Part shown: positions 1-6,303 of the stretch, piece by piece
How positions within the stretch are numbered: position 1 is the first letter of the stretch
Layout of the letters: every line of letters begins with the position of its first letter
NCBI GenBank assembly: GCA_011051635.1
Contig: DRKV01000228.1
Location: 1 to 7,099, forward strand
Origin: Chloroflexota bacterium
GTDB taxonomy: Bacteria > Chloroflexota > Anaerolineae > Anaerolineales > DRKV01
Length of the DNA stretch: 7,099 nucleotides
Direction of reading: 5' to 3'
Program-made: the position numbers and the translations under genes
The notes under the pieces: model-generated
Databases searched by the model: none
Told to the model about the DNA's origin: nothing
The model's input: only the letters and a program-made list of their open reading frames with translations

Positions 1-17
1 AGGGGGCAGGAATCGGT

Positions 18-39
18 TCTCCCCCCCGGTGGGGGGAGA
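18..39. repeat. GC-only hairpin downstream of the PLDc_N-like gene
   Basis: A perfect 9-bp inverted repeat (TCTCCCCCC at 18-26, GGGGGGAGA at 31-39) has a 4-nt loop. It lies about 50 bp beyond the stop codon of the minus-strand PLDc_N-like gene. A transcription terminator is possible, but no T tract follows on either strand. The rest of 1-89 is G-rich, with a run of eight G at 55-62, and shows no convincing gene. Confidence 0.4.
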
Positions 40-89
40 TGTCCGCAGGACAGAGGGGGGGGAAGCCGAGAGCGCGTTTTGTCCGCCGG

Positions 90-314
90 TCAGGGGCCGG
101 GGGGTTCGGAGGGGCGGACGATGAAGAAGGCTATCGCTCCCAGGACGGGGACGAAGCAAACCAGGGCAGCCCAGACGGCTTTGGCCGTGGGCGGCAGTTC
201 CGCATTCCGCAACTGGAGCAGGGCAACCACCGCCGCGACCAGCCAGGCCAGCAGGAAAGCGAAGTTGCACAATTGAACGAGCAAGAAACCGAGGTTGAGA
301 CCGAGGTGTTCCAT
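90..314 (-). CDS. Small two-helix membrane protein, PLDc_N-like
   Basis: This 74-aa protein has two hydrophobic segments, at about residues 9-35 and 44-67. Between them is a short polar turn (LRNAELPPTAKAVW), and a helix ending in PVLGAIAFFIV follows. A K-x-x-W at the start of helix 2 and a P-x-L-G in its second half are typical of the PLDc_N domain. That domain is the membrane anchor at the N-terminus of cardiolipin synthases and also occurs as a stand-alone protein. No phospholipase catalytic HKD motif is present, so enzymatic activity is not expected. The start at 314 gives a short polar N-terminus before helix 1, but I see no clear ribosome binding site. It follows the Kelch regulator on the same strand after 54 bp, so co-transcription is possible. 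Its function is unknown. Confidence 0.72.
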   Translation of the reverse strand: MEHLGLNLGFLLVQLCNFAFLLAWLVAAVVALLQLRNAELPPTAKAVWAALVCFVPVLGAIAFFIVRPSEPPGP

Positions 315-318
315 GGGA

Positions 319-358
319 GGTAGTCGGGTAGTCGAGTGGTCGGGTGGTCAGGTAGTCG
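319..358. repeat. Tandem octamer repeat, five degenerate copies
   Basis: Five consecutive 8-bp units fill most of the gap between two minus-strand genes: GGTAGTCG, GGTAGTCG, AGTGGTCG, GGTGGTCA and GGTAGTCG. Three are identical and the other two differ at two or three positions. On the minus strand they read as CGACTACC-type repeats, ending 4 bp before the start codon of the PLDc_N-like gene. A mini-satellite is the simplest description and no function is evident. Confidence 0.85.
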
Positions 359-368
359 GGGCAGGCGG

Positions 369-1694
369 TCAGCGCTGGATGGCAGGGATGGAGACGATGT
401 AGACGGCCTGGTAGGTCCAGTGCTGGCCGCGGGGGCCGCCGAGGAAGTGGAGGTAGGCGCCCACGGGGGCGACGACCGCGCCGGCATCCAGCGGCGCGGG
501 AGGGGCATCCAGCGGGTTCCAGGCGTCGCTGTTCTCCGTGAAGACCCATCCCTGCGTTCCGCTTGAGTCGGGGGCGAAGAGGTACACCAGATTGGCGACG
601 TTGCCGCCCAGGGGACGCGCTACAGGCTGCGGCAGGGGGACATCGGAGCGCCAGGGGCCTTCGGCGGTGCGCTCGCGGGCCGGGGCGTAAATCTCGTGCA
701 GGGCGAGAGGGCCGTCGGCGTTTTCCCCGCCCAGGAGGTGGATGCCGTTGTCGGTGGCGAGGGCCAGAGCATGGGAGCGCGGGACGCTCAACGCGGTGAG
801 GCTCTCCCAGGAGTCCTCCTGCGGGTCGTAGGCCCAGGTCTCACCGGCGTAGGCGCTCCCGTCCCAGCCGCCGAAGAGGTAGAGACGCCCCTCGAAAGCG
901 ACCAGGGCGGCGGCGCTGCGCGGGGCCGGCAGGGAAGCGCCCTCCGTCCAGGCGTTTTGCCGCGGGTCATAGATTTCCAGGGCGTCGGTGACCGCGCCGG
1001 AAGCCAGTTTCCCGCCGGGGAGGTAGATTTTCTCGCCCAGCAAGGCCGCGGGGACATCCTCCACGGGCGTGGGTTTGGGGGGCAGGTCTTCCCAGGCGTC
1101 GGCGGCGGGGTCGTAGCGCAGGGCGCGCCCGGCCAATCCCGCGGCGCTTTGCCCGCCGAAGAGGTAGATGCGCCCGTCGTAGACGCTGGCGGCCATCCCC
1201 CAAACGGGTTCGGGGAGGGCGGCGGCGGTCTGCCAGCGTCCGGGAGGCTCCCCGCCCGCGCTTTGGGAGGCGCCGGTCGGCGAGGGGGCGGGTTTGCTCA
1301 AGGCGCGCTGCAGGAGGAGGGCGCTCCCTAAAGCGAGGAGAAGCATCAGGGTAACGGCAGCCCACACAAAGGGAGTCCGTACCGCTCTCCGGGGCGAGGC
1401 CATCTCTGCGGGGGGAGTGGCCTCCTCGGGGGGCGATTCTTTCGGGGGCGAGACATCTCCTTCATCATCCGTCGTCAGGCCGAAATCCAATACGCCGTGC
1501 TGCACCGCCCACATGCTGGCCTCGGTGCGGGAGGCAACTTCGATTTTGGCGTAGATGTTGCGGAGATGCACCTTGACGGTGTTGGGGCTGATGACGAGTT
1601 TGCCGGCGATTTCCTTGTTGGTAGCCCCCGTCGCCAGGAGGCGCAAGACTTCCAGTTCGCGTTCGCTGAGGGGCGTGTTGGGTTCGTGGGTCAT
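369..1694 (-). CDS. Membrane-anchored LuxR-type HTH regulator with extracytoplasmic Kelch propeller
   Basis: This 441-aa protein has three parts. Residues 8-65 are a LuxR/GerE helix-turn-helix with the hallmark LSERELEVLRLLATG, NKEIA and SPNTVKVHLRNIY motifs. A Pro/Glu-rich linker follows (about 75-105), then one transmembrane helix (108-129). Residues 153-430 hold repeated Kelch blades, recognised by hydrophobic-YLFGG motifs (for example 177-181 and 272-276) followed by YDP and W. The predicted topology is HTH inside and Kelch outside, so it may be a one-component regulator that senses an external ligand and acts on DNA directly, in the manner of ToxR or CadC but with a LuxR domain. No receiver domain is present. 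The frame is open upstream to an ATG at 1784, but a -10 box at 1726-1731 lies between the two, so I place the start at 1694. The ribosome binding site is weak. Targets cannot be read from the sequence. Confidence 0.88.
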   Translation of the reverse strand: MTHEPNTPLSERELEVLRLLATGATNKEIAGKLVISPNTVKVHLRNIYAKIEVASRTEASMWAVQHGVLDFGLTTDDEGDVSPPKESPPEEATPPAEMASPRRAVRTPFVWAAVTLMLLLALGSALLLQRALSKPAPSPTGASQSAGGEPPGRWQTAAALPEPVWGMAASVYDGRIYLFGGQSAAGLAGRALRYDPAADAWEDLPPKPTPVEDVPAALLGEKIYLPGGKLASGAVTDALEIYDPRQNAWTEGASLPAPRSAAALVAFEGRLYLFGGWDGSAYAGETWAYDPQEDSWESLTALSVPRSHALALATDNGIHLLGGENADGPLALHEIYAPARERTAEGPWRSDVPLPQPVARPLGGNVANLVYLFAPDSSGTQGWVFTENSDAWNPLDAPPAPLDAGAVVAPVGAYLHFLGGPRGQHWTYQAVYIVSIPAIQR

Positions 1695-1725
1695 AGGGCA
1701 GGCAGGCTCCAGATGGTCAGGGCGA

Positions 1726-1757
1726 ATTATAGCCCAAAAAACCCCGTCGGTGGTCAA
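1726..1757 (-). promoter_or_regulatory. Putative sigma-70 promoter of the LuxR-Kelch gene
   Basis: On the minus strand a perfect TATAAT (1726-1731) is preceded by TTGACC (1752-1757). The spacer is 20 bp, longer than the usual 16-18, so the -35 assignment is weaker than the -10. Transcription would start near 1719, about 25 nt before the ATG at 1694. This argues against the upstream start at 1784. Confidence 0.5.
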
Positions 1758-1812
1758 ACGAGGGGATGTTCTGGCGCGCAGCATTCAACAACGCCCGAAA
1801 ATGCTCTGCCCG

Positions 1813-1852
1813 AAAAAGAAGACCTCCGAAGTTTTGAGGACTTCGGAGGTCT
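1813..1852 (-). terminator. Rho-independent terminator of the cytochrome-rhodanese operon
   Basis: A perfect 12-bp inverted repeat (1820-1831 with 1841-1852, core GACCTCCGAAG) has a 9-nt loop. On the minus strand it is followed directly by TTCTTTTTC. It lies about 20 bp past the stop codon of the rhodanese gene. The plus strand has no T tract after the stem, so the terminator serves the minus strand only. Confidence 0.9.
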
Positions 1853-1872
1853 CAGACAGGCCGATGTGGGGG

Positions 1873-3624
1873 CTACGGCGCTGCAAATTCGGCTACCGGA
1901 TATCCGGCATCCACCCAGGCGGCGAAGCCACCCACCAGGCTGTGTACATCGGTGTAACCGTATGTCCACAGGATGGTCATCGCCATAGTGGAGCGGTGGC
2001 CGCTGCCGCAATACACCACAATGGGGGCGTTCTTGTCGGCAGGCCAGTTGCCCTGCATCTTGATGAAATCTTCCAGCGGAATGTGGATATAGTTGTCGGC
2101 GGCGATGACGCCCTTTTCCTGGACTTCGTCGTCGCGGCGGACGTCAATCAGGATGAGGTCGGGGTTCTCCACCAGGAGGGAATTGAGGGCATCCACTTTG
2201 ATGGTGCCGTACCCCTTCGGAATGCCGCTCAGCATCTTGTCTATTTCGGCCACGATGCCGGCATCCGGCTGGGCGACGTTCAGGACAAGAGCCTCTTCCG
2301 CCGGGCCCTCGGTGACGGCATAGCCGGCATCCACCCAGTCGGAGAATTTGGCCTTGAGGGCGCGGACATCGTCCCAGCCCATAGCGTGGAGGGCAACCAT
2401 GGCAATCGTCGCCCGCCAGCCGGTGCCGCAGTAGGTCACGATGGGCGTGTCGAAGGAGGGCATGACATCCAGGTGCCGGGCCAATTCCTGCAGGGGGATG
2501 TTGACCGCGCCAGTGATGTGTCCCTGCTCGGCAACTTCTTCCTTCGTGCGGACATCAATCAGGAAGGGAGGGGTATCCTCAGCCAGAGCGGCGTTGAGGT
2601 CGTCCATCTTGATGGTGTTGTAGGCCGTCATGCTTTCCAGCATGGCGCTGAAAGCCCCGCTCAGGTCGGGCGCGCCGCCGATGGTGGCGTACCCCGCAGA
2701 AGTCCAGGCTGCGTATCCGCCCGCCAGACTGCGCACGTTGGTGTAGCCATAAGCCCACAGGATGCTCATCGCCATGGTGGAACGGTGGCCGCTGCCGCAG
2801 TAGGTGACGATAGGCGCGTTTTTGTCGGCAGGCCACTCATCCTGCATCTTGACGAACTCTTCCAGCGGGATATGGATGTAATTGGGAGCATCAATGTAGC
2901 CTTTGGACTCTACTTCCTCATCGCGGCGGACGTCAATCACAATCAGGTCGGGGTTTTCGGCCAGTTCGGAGTTGAGAGCATCGGCCTTGATGACGCCCCA
3001 TCCTTCGGGGATAGAACGCAACATCTCGCCTATGGATTCCACCAGGGCCGGGTCCGGCTCGGCGGCGTTGAGGGCCATAGGCTCCGGCAGCCCCTCTACG
3101 ACGGGATAACCGGCAGCAATCACATCATCGAACTTGGCTTTCAAAGCCCGGACGTTTTCCCAGCCCATAGCCCGCAGGGCAACCATAGCAATCGTCGCCC
3201 GCCAGCCGGTGCCGCAGTAGGTCACGATGGGCGTGTCGAAGGAGGGGAGCAAATCCAGGTGCTTCGCCAAATCTCGCAGGGAGATGTGGGAAGCGCCCTC
3301 GATGTGCCCGGCCTTCTGGACTTCTTCATCCGTCCGAACATCGAGCAGGAAAGGCGGCTGGTCTTCGGCCAGTTCGGCGGCCAGGGCATCCAGTTTGATG
3401 GTGTTGTAGGCTTTCATACTGCCCAGGAGGGCGTTGAAGGCACCATCCAGGTCGGCTTCACCAACCTCAGCCGGTTGGTTCTGTGCGGGAGGGGCAGCCT
3501 CTTCGGTTTTGGTGGTCTCTTCCGTAGCGGGAGCGGCGGCTTGCTGGCCGCCTCCGCACGCGCCCAGCAACATGCTGGCGATAATCAAAAGGCTGAAAAG
3601 AAGGTACAGTTTGTGTTTCTTCAT
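1873..3624 (-). CDS. Exported lipoprotein with four rhodanese domains (ExtH-like)
   Basis: This 583-aa protein begins with a lipoprotein signal (basic KKHK, hydrophobic core, lipobox LGAC with Cys23). An Ala/Glu/Pro/Thr-rich linker runs to about residue 55, and four rhodanese domains follow at about 70-178, 210-315, 335-440 and 475-580. Every domain keeps the active-site Cys (137, 276, 399, 539) and the closing Arg of the C-x4-R loop. Domains 1 and 3 read CGTGWR; domains 2 and 4 read CGSGHR. The order is thus A-B-A'-B', a duplicated pair with a period of 262-263 residues. Rhodaneses move sulfane sulfur, and in some cases selenium, through a Cys persulfide. Anchoring outside the membrane implies a respiratory or detoxifying role rather than thiolation in the cytosol. 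The start at 3624 has AGGAG 8 nt upstream (3633-3637); an in-frame ATG at 3663 lacks this and would spoil the signal peptide. It lies 93 bp after the multiheme cytochrome gene on the same strand. ExtH of Geobacter, as I recall it, is a rhodanese-like lipoprotein beside multiheme cytochromes. The exact substrate is unknown. Confidence 0.93.
   Translation of the reverse strand: MKKHKLYLLFSLLIIASMLLGACGGGQQAAAPATEETTKTEEAAPPAQNQPAEVGEADLDGAFNALLGSMKAYNTIKLDALAAELAEDQPPFLLDVRTDEEVQKAGHIEGASHISLRDLAKHLDLLPSFDTPIVTYCGTGWRATIAMVALRAMGWENVRALKAKFDDVIAAGYPVVEGLPEPMALNAAEPDPALVESIGEMLRSIPEGWGVIKADALNSELAENPDLIVIDVRRDEEVESKGYIDAPNYIHIPLEEFVKMQDEWPADKNAPIVTYCGSGHRSTMAMSILWAYGYTNVRSLAGGYAAWTSAGYATIGGAPDLSGAFSAMLESMTAYNTIKMDDLNAALAEDTPPFLIDVRTKEEVAEQGHITGAVNIPLQELARHLDVMPSFDTPIVTYCGTGWRATIAMVALHAMGWDDVRALKAKFSDWVDAGYAVTEGPAEEALVLNVAQPDAGIVAEIDKMLSGIPKGYGTIKVDALNSLLVENPDLILIDVRRDDEVQEKGVIAADNYIHIPLEDFIKMQGNWPADKNAPIVVYCGSGHRSTMAMTILWTYGYTDVHSLVGGFAAWVDAGYPVAEFAAP
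2402..2460. repeat. 59-bp exact direct repeat, copy 1 (rhodanese domain 3)
   Basis: This stretch is identical base for base to 3188-3246. It encodes the active-site strand and loop of domain 3, around PSFDTPIVTYCGTGWRATIA. The surrounding copies of the A domain have diverged at many synonymous and some non-synonymous sites. Confidence 0.95.
3188..3246. repeat. 59-bp exact direct repeat, copy 2 (rhodanese domain 1)
   Basis: This is the second copy of the 59-bp repeat, offset by 786 bp (262 codons, so in frame). It covers the same active-site segment in domain 1. Confidence 0.95.
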
Positions 3625-3639
3625 GGCAATTTCTCCTGA

Positions 3640-3655
3640 GAAACTAGCGAGTTTC
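3640..3655 (-). other. Small hairpin just upstream of the rhodanese ribosome binding site
   Basis: On the minus strand GAAACT, CGCT and AGTTTC form a 6-bp stem with a 4-nt loop, ending 2 nt before the AGGAG of the rhodanese gene. No T tract follows, so it is not an intrinsic terminator. It could affect mRNA processing or stability between the two genes, or be incidental. Confidence 0.35.
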
Positions 3656-3717
3656 CGAAACAAGGTTCAACGAGAAAAGAGATGCTGAGAACGACGGTTT
3701 TGCGGTGAACAGCCTCC

Positions 3718-5145
3718 TTACGGAACGGGTTCAGGGACGGACTCCACGATGACGGGCGCATTAGCGTCCATTTCCGCCGGGTTCACTTTGTCCGCGGTCA
3801 GGAAAAGCGAGGCGTTGCCGTGGCAGGCATTGCAAGTTTCCGTCTGCGGAGTATCCAATTGGATGTTGTGCGGCGTGGCATAAACCCAGGTGGGTAGAGC
3901 ATCGTAATTGGGCAGCAAATCATCTCCATAGTAAGAGAAACTATCCTTGTCCACAGGCACGTGCCGCAAGACGACGTATTCGTAGGGACGGGCCTCGTTT
4001 TGCAAGGGATTACGCCCAATGAGGAAGGTCAGGTAACTGGCCTTGGTCTCGAAATACGGATTGCCCGTATCTTCGCTGACGGCAACGTGGCAACTGTCGC
4101 AACTGGTGTATTCCACCGAATGGCACACCTGACAGGAGAGGTCTTGGGAGTGTTGCTTGTGCATCTCGACCCCATCCAATCCGTTGACGACTTTACTGTG
4201 GCAGTCGGTGCAGGCGGGTTGTTCCTCCCCGTGGTAGCGATGAGGCGAAGGCGGATTGCCAAACAACTCGGAAGGCGAGTGACAGGAAGCGCAATCCTTC
4301 CGCTGGCTGCCGTGCATCTCATCCATGGTATGGCAATCCACACAAGTCATGCGCGCCTGGCGAAAGTGGACATCCGCCCGAACACCTTCGTTCTTGCCGA
4401 GGTATTCCTTCCCTACGCGGCTTCCGTGACAGGCGGTGCAATTGCGCGTCATGGAGGGTTTGGCCTGGAAGATGTGCCCGGAGACAAACCCGCCGCCTAC
4501 GGAGGAGGGCTGGCTGACGTGGCAATCTCCACAGGTCGTGTGACAACTGGAACAATGGTTGCCAAACATCTCTTCCAGGGCAGGATGATTTTCCGGCGTA
4601 CTGCGTTCATCCAGCACCGTCCAGTAGCCGCTTTGGGTAAGGTGCAGACTGGATTGATAAGCGGGGACGACGTTAGGATGGCACTCTCCGCAGAAAGTCT
4701 CGCTATCCTCGCTGGGGCGTGCAATCAAGCCCTGGTGGGCGGTCTCCTTGTCGGGTGATTGCACCCCGCCATGACACTCGATACAATCCATCCGTCCGTG
4801 GGTGGTCTGTACGAAGGCTCCGGCATCAATCAAAACTTTTTCCCATGGCTCCAACGGAGCCACTTCTCCCCCTCAGCCCTCACCTTTGCTTTCGCTGGGG
4901 GCTTTCTCCTCCGGTTTGGCTGTCTGAATGAGGCGGTCTTTGTCGCTGTGGCAACTCAGGCACTCATTGTTCGGGTCAATGAAAGGAGTAGGGGTGGGAA
5001 TGAGCATGGGACGGGAACGCACCGCCACCGGCTCTACCGTGGCAGCGGCCTCCTGCGGCACAGCGGCAGGGGCAGGAGCACATCCTGCCAGGCCAACCAG
5101 GGCCAGCGCCACGCCCAGAAATGCAAAAATGCGCTTGAAACTCAT
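3718..5145 (-). CDS. Dodecaheme c-type cytochrome lipoprotein, probable selenoprotein (ExtKL-like)
   Basis: Read through one in-frame TGA (4873-4875), this gene encodes 475 residues. Residues 1-22 are a lipoprotein signal ending in lipobox LAGC (Cys22). A Pro/Ala/Thr linker follows, then twelve CxxCH heme-binding motifs with first Cys at 62, 121, 152, 198, 205, 236, 268, 285, 312, 338, 349 and 438. Motifs 3 and 4 are only two residues apart (CSSCH-TT-CGDCH), a packing seen in multiheme electron conduits. Selenocysteine would be residue 91, in a Gly/Glu-rich linker between hemes 1 and 2. AAGGAG (5155-5160) lies 9 nt before the ATG. Two facts favour one gene: both halves are in the same frame, and the 381-aa second half (possible GTG start at 4863) has eleven heme sites but no signal peptide, although heme is attached outside the cytoplasm. 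The role is probably extracellular or respiratory electron transfer, and the neighbouring rhodanese lipoprotein supports a selenium or sulfur oxyanion link. Alternatives are a nonsense mutation, a sequencing error, or two coupled genes. I recall an annotation, multiheme c-type cytochrome (seleno)protein ExtKL, that fits, but I could not check it. Confidence 0.82.
4845..4863 (-). promoter_or_regulatory. Putative bacterial SECIS hairpin
   Basis: On the minus strand GGCUCC, GUU and GGAGCC form a perfect 6-bp stem with a 3-nt loop (4847-4861). One A-U and one G-U pair extend it at the base. Seventeen nucleotides separate the UGA from the loop, and the loop starts with G. Bacterial SECIS elements, which bind SelB, have a short G-containing apical loop at about this distance; E. 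coli fdhF has about 18. The hairpin also lies within coding sequence, so chance cannot be excluded. Confidence 0.6.
4873..4875 (-). other. In-frame TGA, candidate selenocysteine codon
   Basis: The codon follows ...SESKGEG and precedes GGEVAPLEPW in one continuous frame. TGA also ends the PLDc_N-like, Kelch and LysR genes here and Trp is written TGG, so a genome-wide TGA-to-Trp code is unlikely. Selenocysteine is the reading best supported by the hairpin and the family context. Confidence 0.65.
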
Positions 5146-5161
5146 GTTTTCTCACTCCTTT

Positions 5162-5177
5162 TGTGTATTTTTTCACA
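5162..5177. promoter_or_regulatory. CRP/FNR-type inverted repeat in the divergent intergenic region
   Basis: TGTGT, six bases (ATTTTT) and TCACA match the CRP/FNR family consensus TGTGA-N6-TCACA at all but one position. It lies between the inferred cytochrome transcription start and its ribosome binding site, where a bound protein would repress rather than activate. The assignment is tentative. Confidence 0.3.
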
Positions 5178-5186
5178 CGCAAAGAT

Positions 5187-5215
5187 AGTATAATAGACAA
5201 GGCTCATAGATACAA
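5187..5215 (-). promoter_or_regulatory. Putative promoter of the cytochrome-rhodanese operon
   Basis: On the minus strand TATACT (5187-5192, five of six consensus bases) follows TTGTAT (5210-5215, only the TTG matches) with a 17-bp spacer. Transcription would begin near 5180 and give a leader of about 35 nt containing the AAGGAG. The surrounding 5150-5300 stretch is much more AT-rich than the flanking genes. The weak -35 would suit activation by the divergent LysR regulator. Confidence 0.45.
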
Positions 5216-5272
5216 GTGACAAACATAATAATTACTTATAGGACGTGCTTATGCCACATCATTAGAAAATGT

Positions 5273-5278
5273 TATAAA
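5273..5278 (+). promoter_or_regulatory. Possible -10 box of the LysR gene
   Basis: TATAAA lies 37 bp before the LysR start codon. No good -35 box is seen at the right distance (the best, TTATGC at 5249-5254, is poor), and a perfect TATAAT at 5189-5194 also lacks one. CTTAT occurs twice, 13 bp apart (5235 and 5248), but I see no convincing T-N11-A dyad to call as the LysR operator. Confidence 0.3.
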
Positions 5279-5315
5279 TACAAGACCTTTCCATTAGCCA
5301 CCACCGAGGAATGCC

Positions 5316-6272
5316 ATGCTAGATACACATCAGTTGCACGTCTTTGTTGTCGCCGCGGAGACGTTGAACTTCACCGAGGCCGCCCGCCAACTGAACATGT
5401 CCCAGCCCAGCGTCAGCCAGCACATCCGCTCGCTGGAGAAACATTTCAATACGCGTCTCTTCGAGCGGATAGGACGCGGCATCCGATTGACGGATGAAGG
5501 GAATGCTCTTCTTCCCCTGGCCCGCGAAATCGTCTATCAATCCATCCGCATTGAAGAGGCTATGGCTTCCCTGCGAGGGGAGATTTTCGGCAGTTTGCTG
5601 GTAGGATGCAGCACCACTCCGGGGAAATACGTCCTCCCCCAAATTCTGGTCGAGTTCCACCGTCTCTACCCCAAGGTGAGCGTTGTCTGCCAGGTATCCT
5701 CTCAACAACACGCCATCGAACTGCTGTGCAGCGGGAAAATCCATTTTGCTCTTTCCAGCCGCATCAGTTTGCCTTGCACGGGCGCCGAATTCCGTCTTTT
5801 CATGCAAGCCCCGGTAGTGTTGCTGGTTCCTGAAGACCATCCTTGGGCAAAACAGGGACGGGTAACCCCCGAGGAACTCCGCCGGGGGACATTTCTCCTG
5901 CGAGAACCGGGGTCGGGCACCTACGACGCAATTGATGAAGCCCTCCACAACACGGGCGTTGTCTCCATCCACGAACTCAACACCATCATGACGCTGGGGA
6001 ACTCGGAGGCGAATGCCCTGGCGGTGCAGGAGGGGCTGGGGGTGGGATTCGTCTCCCACATGATTGCCACCCGTATCCCTAAAGGTGGCGTCAAAATCGT
6101 ACCCATCGAGGGCGTAGAAATTTGCCGGGATATTTACATTGGCCGTCAAACCGTCCACCCCGCCACGGCAGCCCAAACCGCTTTTTGGGAACTGGCACAG
6201 ACCCTCAACCCTCTCAACGTATGCGGCAGCGTTCCGGCAGAGGCAATCGCAGATAGCGCTGATAGCGGCTGA
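5316..6272 (+). CDS. LysR-family transcriptional regulator, CysL/CbbR-like
   Basis: This 318-aa protein has full length for the family. Residues 4-62 are the winged helix-turn-helix (NFTEAARQLNMSQPSVSQHIRSLE, then LFERIGRG and LTDEG), followed by the linker helix to about 90. Residues 90-300 are a LysR substrate-binding fold, including GSLLVGCSTTPGKYVLP, LREPGSGTYDAI and the EANALAVQEGLGVGFVS motif. Together these resemble regulators of sulfur assimilation or carbon fixation in the CysL/CbbR branch; a related branch has been linked to selenium metabolism. The inducer cannot be read from the sequence. GAGGA (5306-5310) lies 5 nt before the ATG. It is transcribed away from the cytochrome gene across a shared 170-bp intergenic region, the classic arrangement for a LysR protein that controls its neighbour and itself. 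The last 25 or so residues are polar and alanine-rich, beyond the fold. Confidence 0.94.
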   Translation: MLDTHQLHVFVVAAETLNFTEAARQLNMSQPSVSQHIRSLEKHFNTRLFERIGRGIRLTDEGNALLPLAREIVYQSIRIEEAMASLRGEIFGSLLVGCSTTPGKYVLPQILVEFHRLYPKVSVVCQVSSQQHAIELLCSGKIHFALSSRISLPCTGAEFRLFMQAPVVLLVPEDHPWAKQGRVTPEELRRGTFLLREPGSGTYDAIDEALHNTGVVSIHELNTIMTLGNSEANALAVQEGLGVGFVSHMIATRIPKGGVKIVPIEGVEICRDIYIGRQTVHPATAAQTAFWELAQTLNPLNVCGSVPAEAIADSADSG

Positions 6273-6303
6273 TGGCCGTTGATTCGCGCGGAAAAGCGAA
6301 CAA

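Noticed and set aside
1695..1784. 30-residue N-terminal extension of the LuxR-Kelch protein
   Set aside because: A TATAAT box lies within it on the coding strand, and the HTH domain starts a few residues after the ATG at 1694, so the extension is probably promoter and leader.
1555..3639. 694-codon open frame on the plus strand opposite the rhodanese gene
   Set aside because: It runs antisense to a clear lipoprotein with four rhodanese active sites. It has no recognisable domain, and its length is explained by the codon bias and internal duplication of the real gene.
3961..4758. 265-codon open frame on the plus strand opposite the cytochrome
   Set aside because: It is antisense to eleven heme-binding motifs and has no domain signature.
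4861..4875. Stop-restart arrangement: TGA, then GGGGGAGAA and a GTG start, giving two coupled genes
   Set aside because: The purine-rich stretch could allow reinitiation, but the second protein would have eleven heme sites and no export signal, and its frame matches the first ORF exactly. Kept as an alternative only.
4873..4875. TGA read as tryptophan (altered genetic code)
   Set aside because: The PLDc_N-like, Kelch and LysR genes end in TGA, and tryptophan is encoded by TGG throughout the window.
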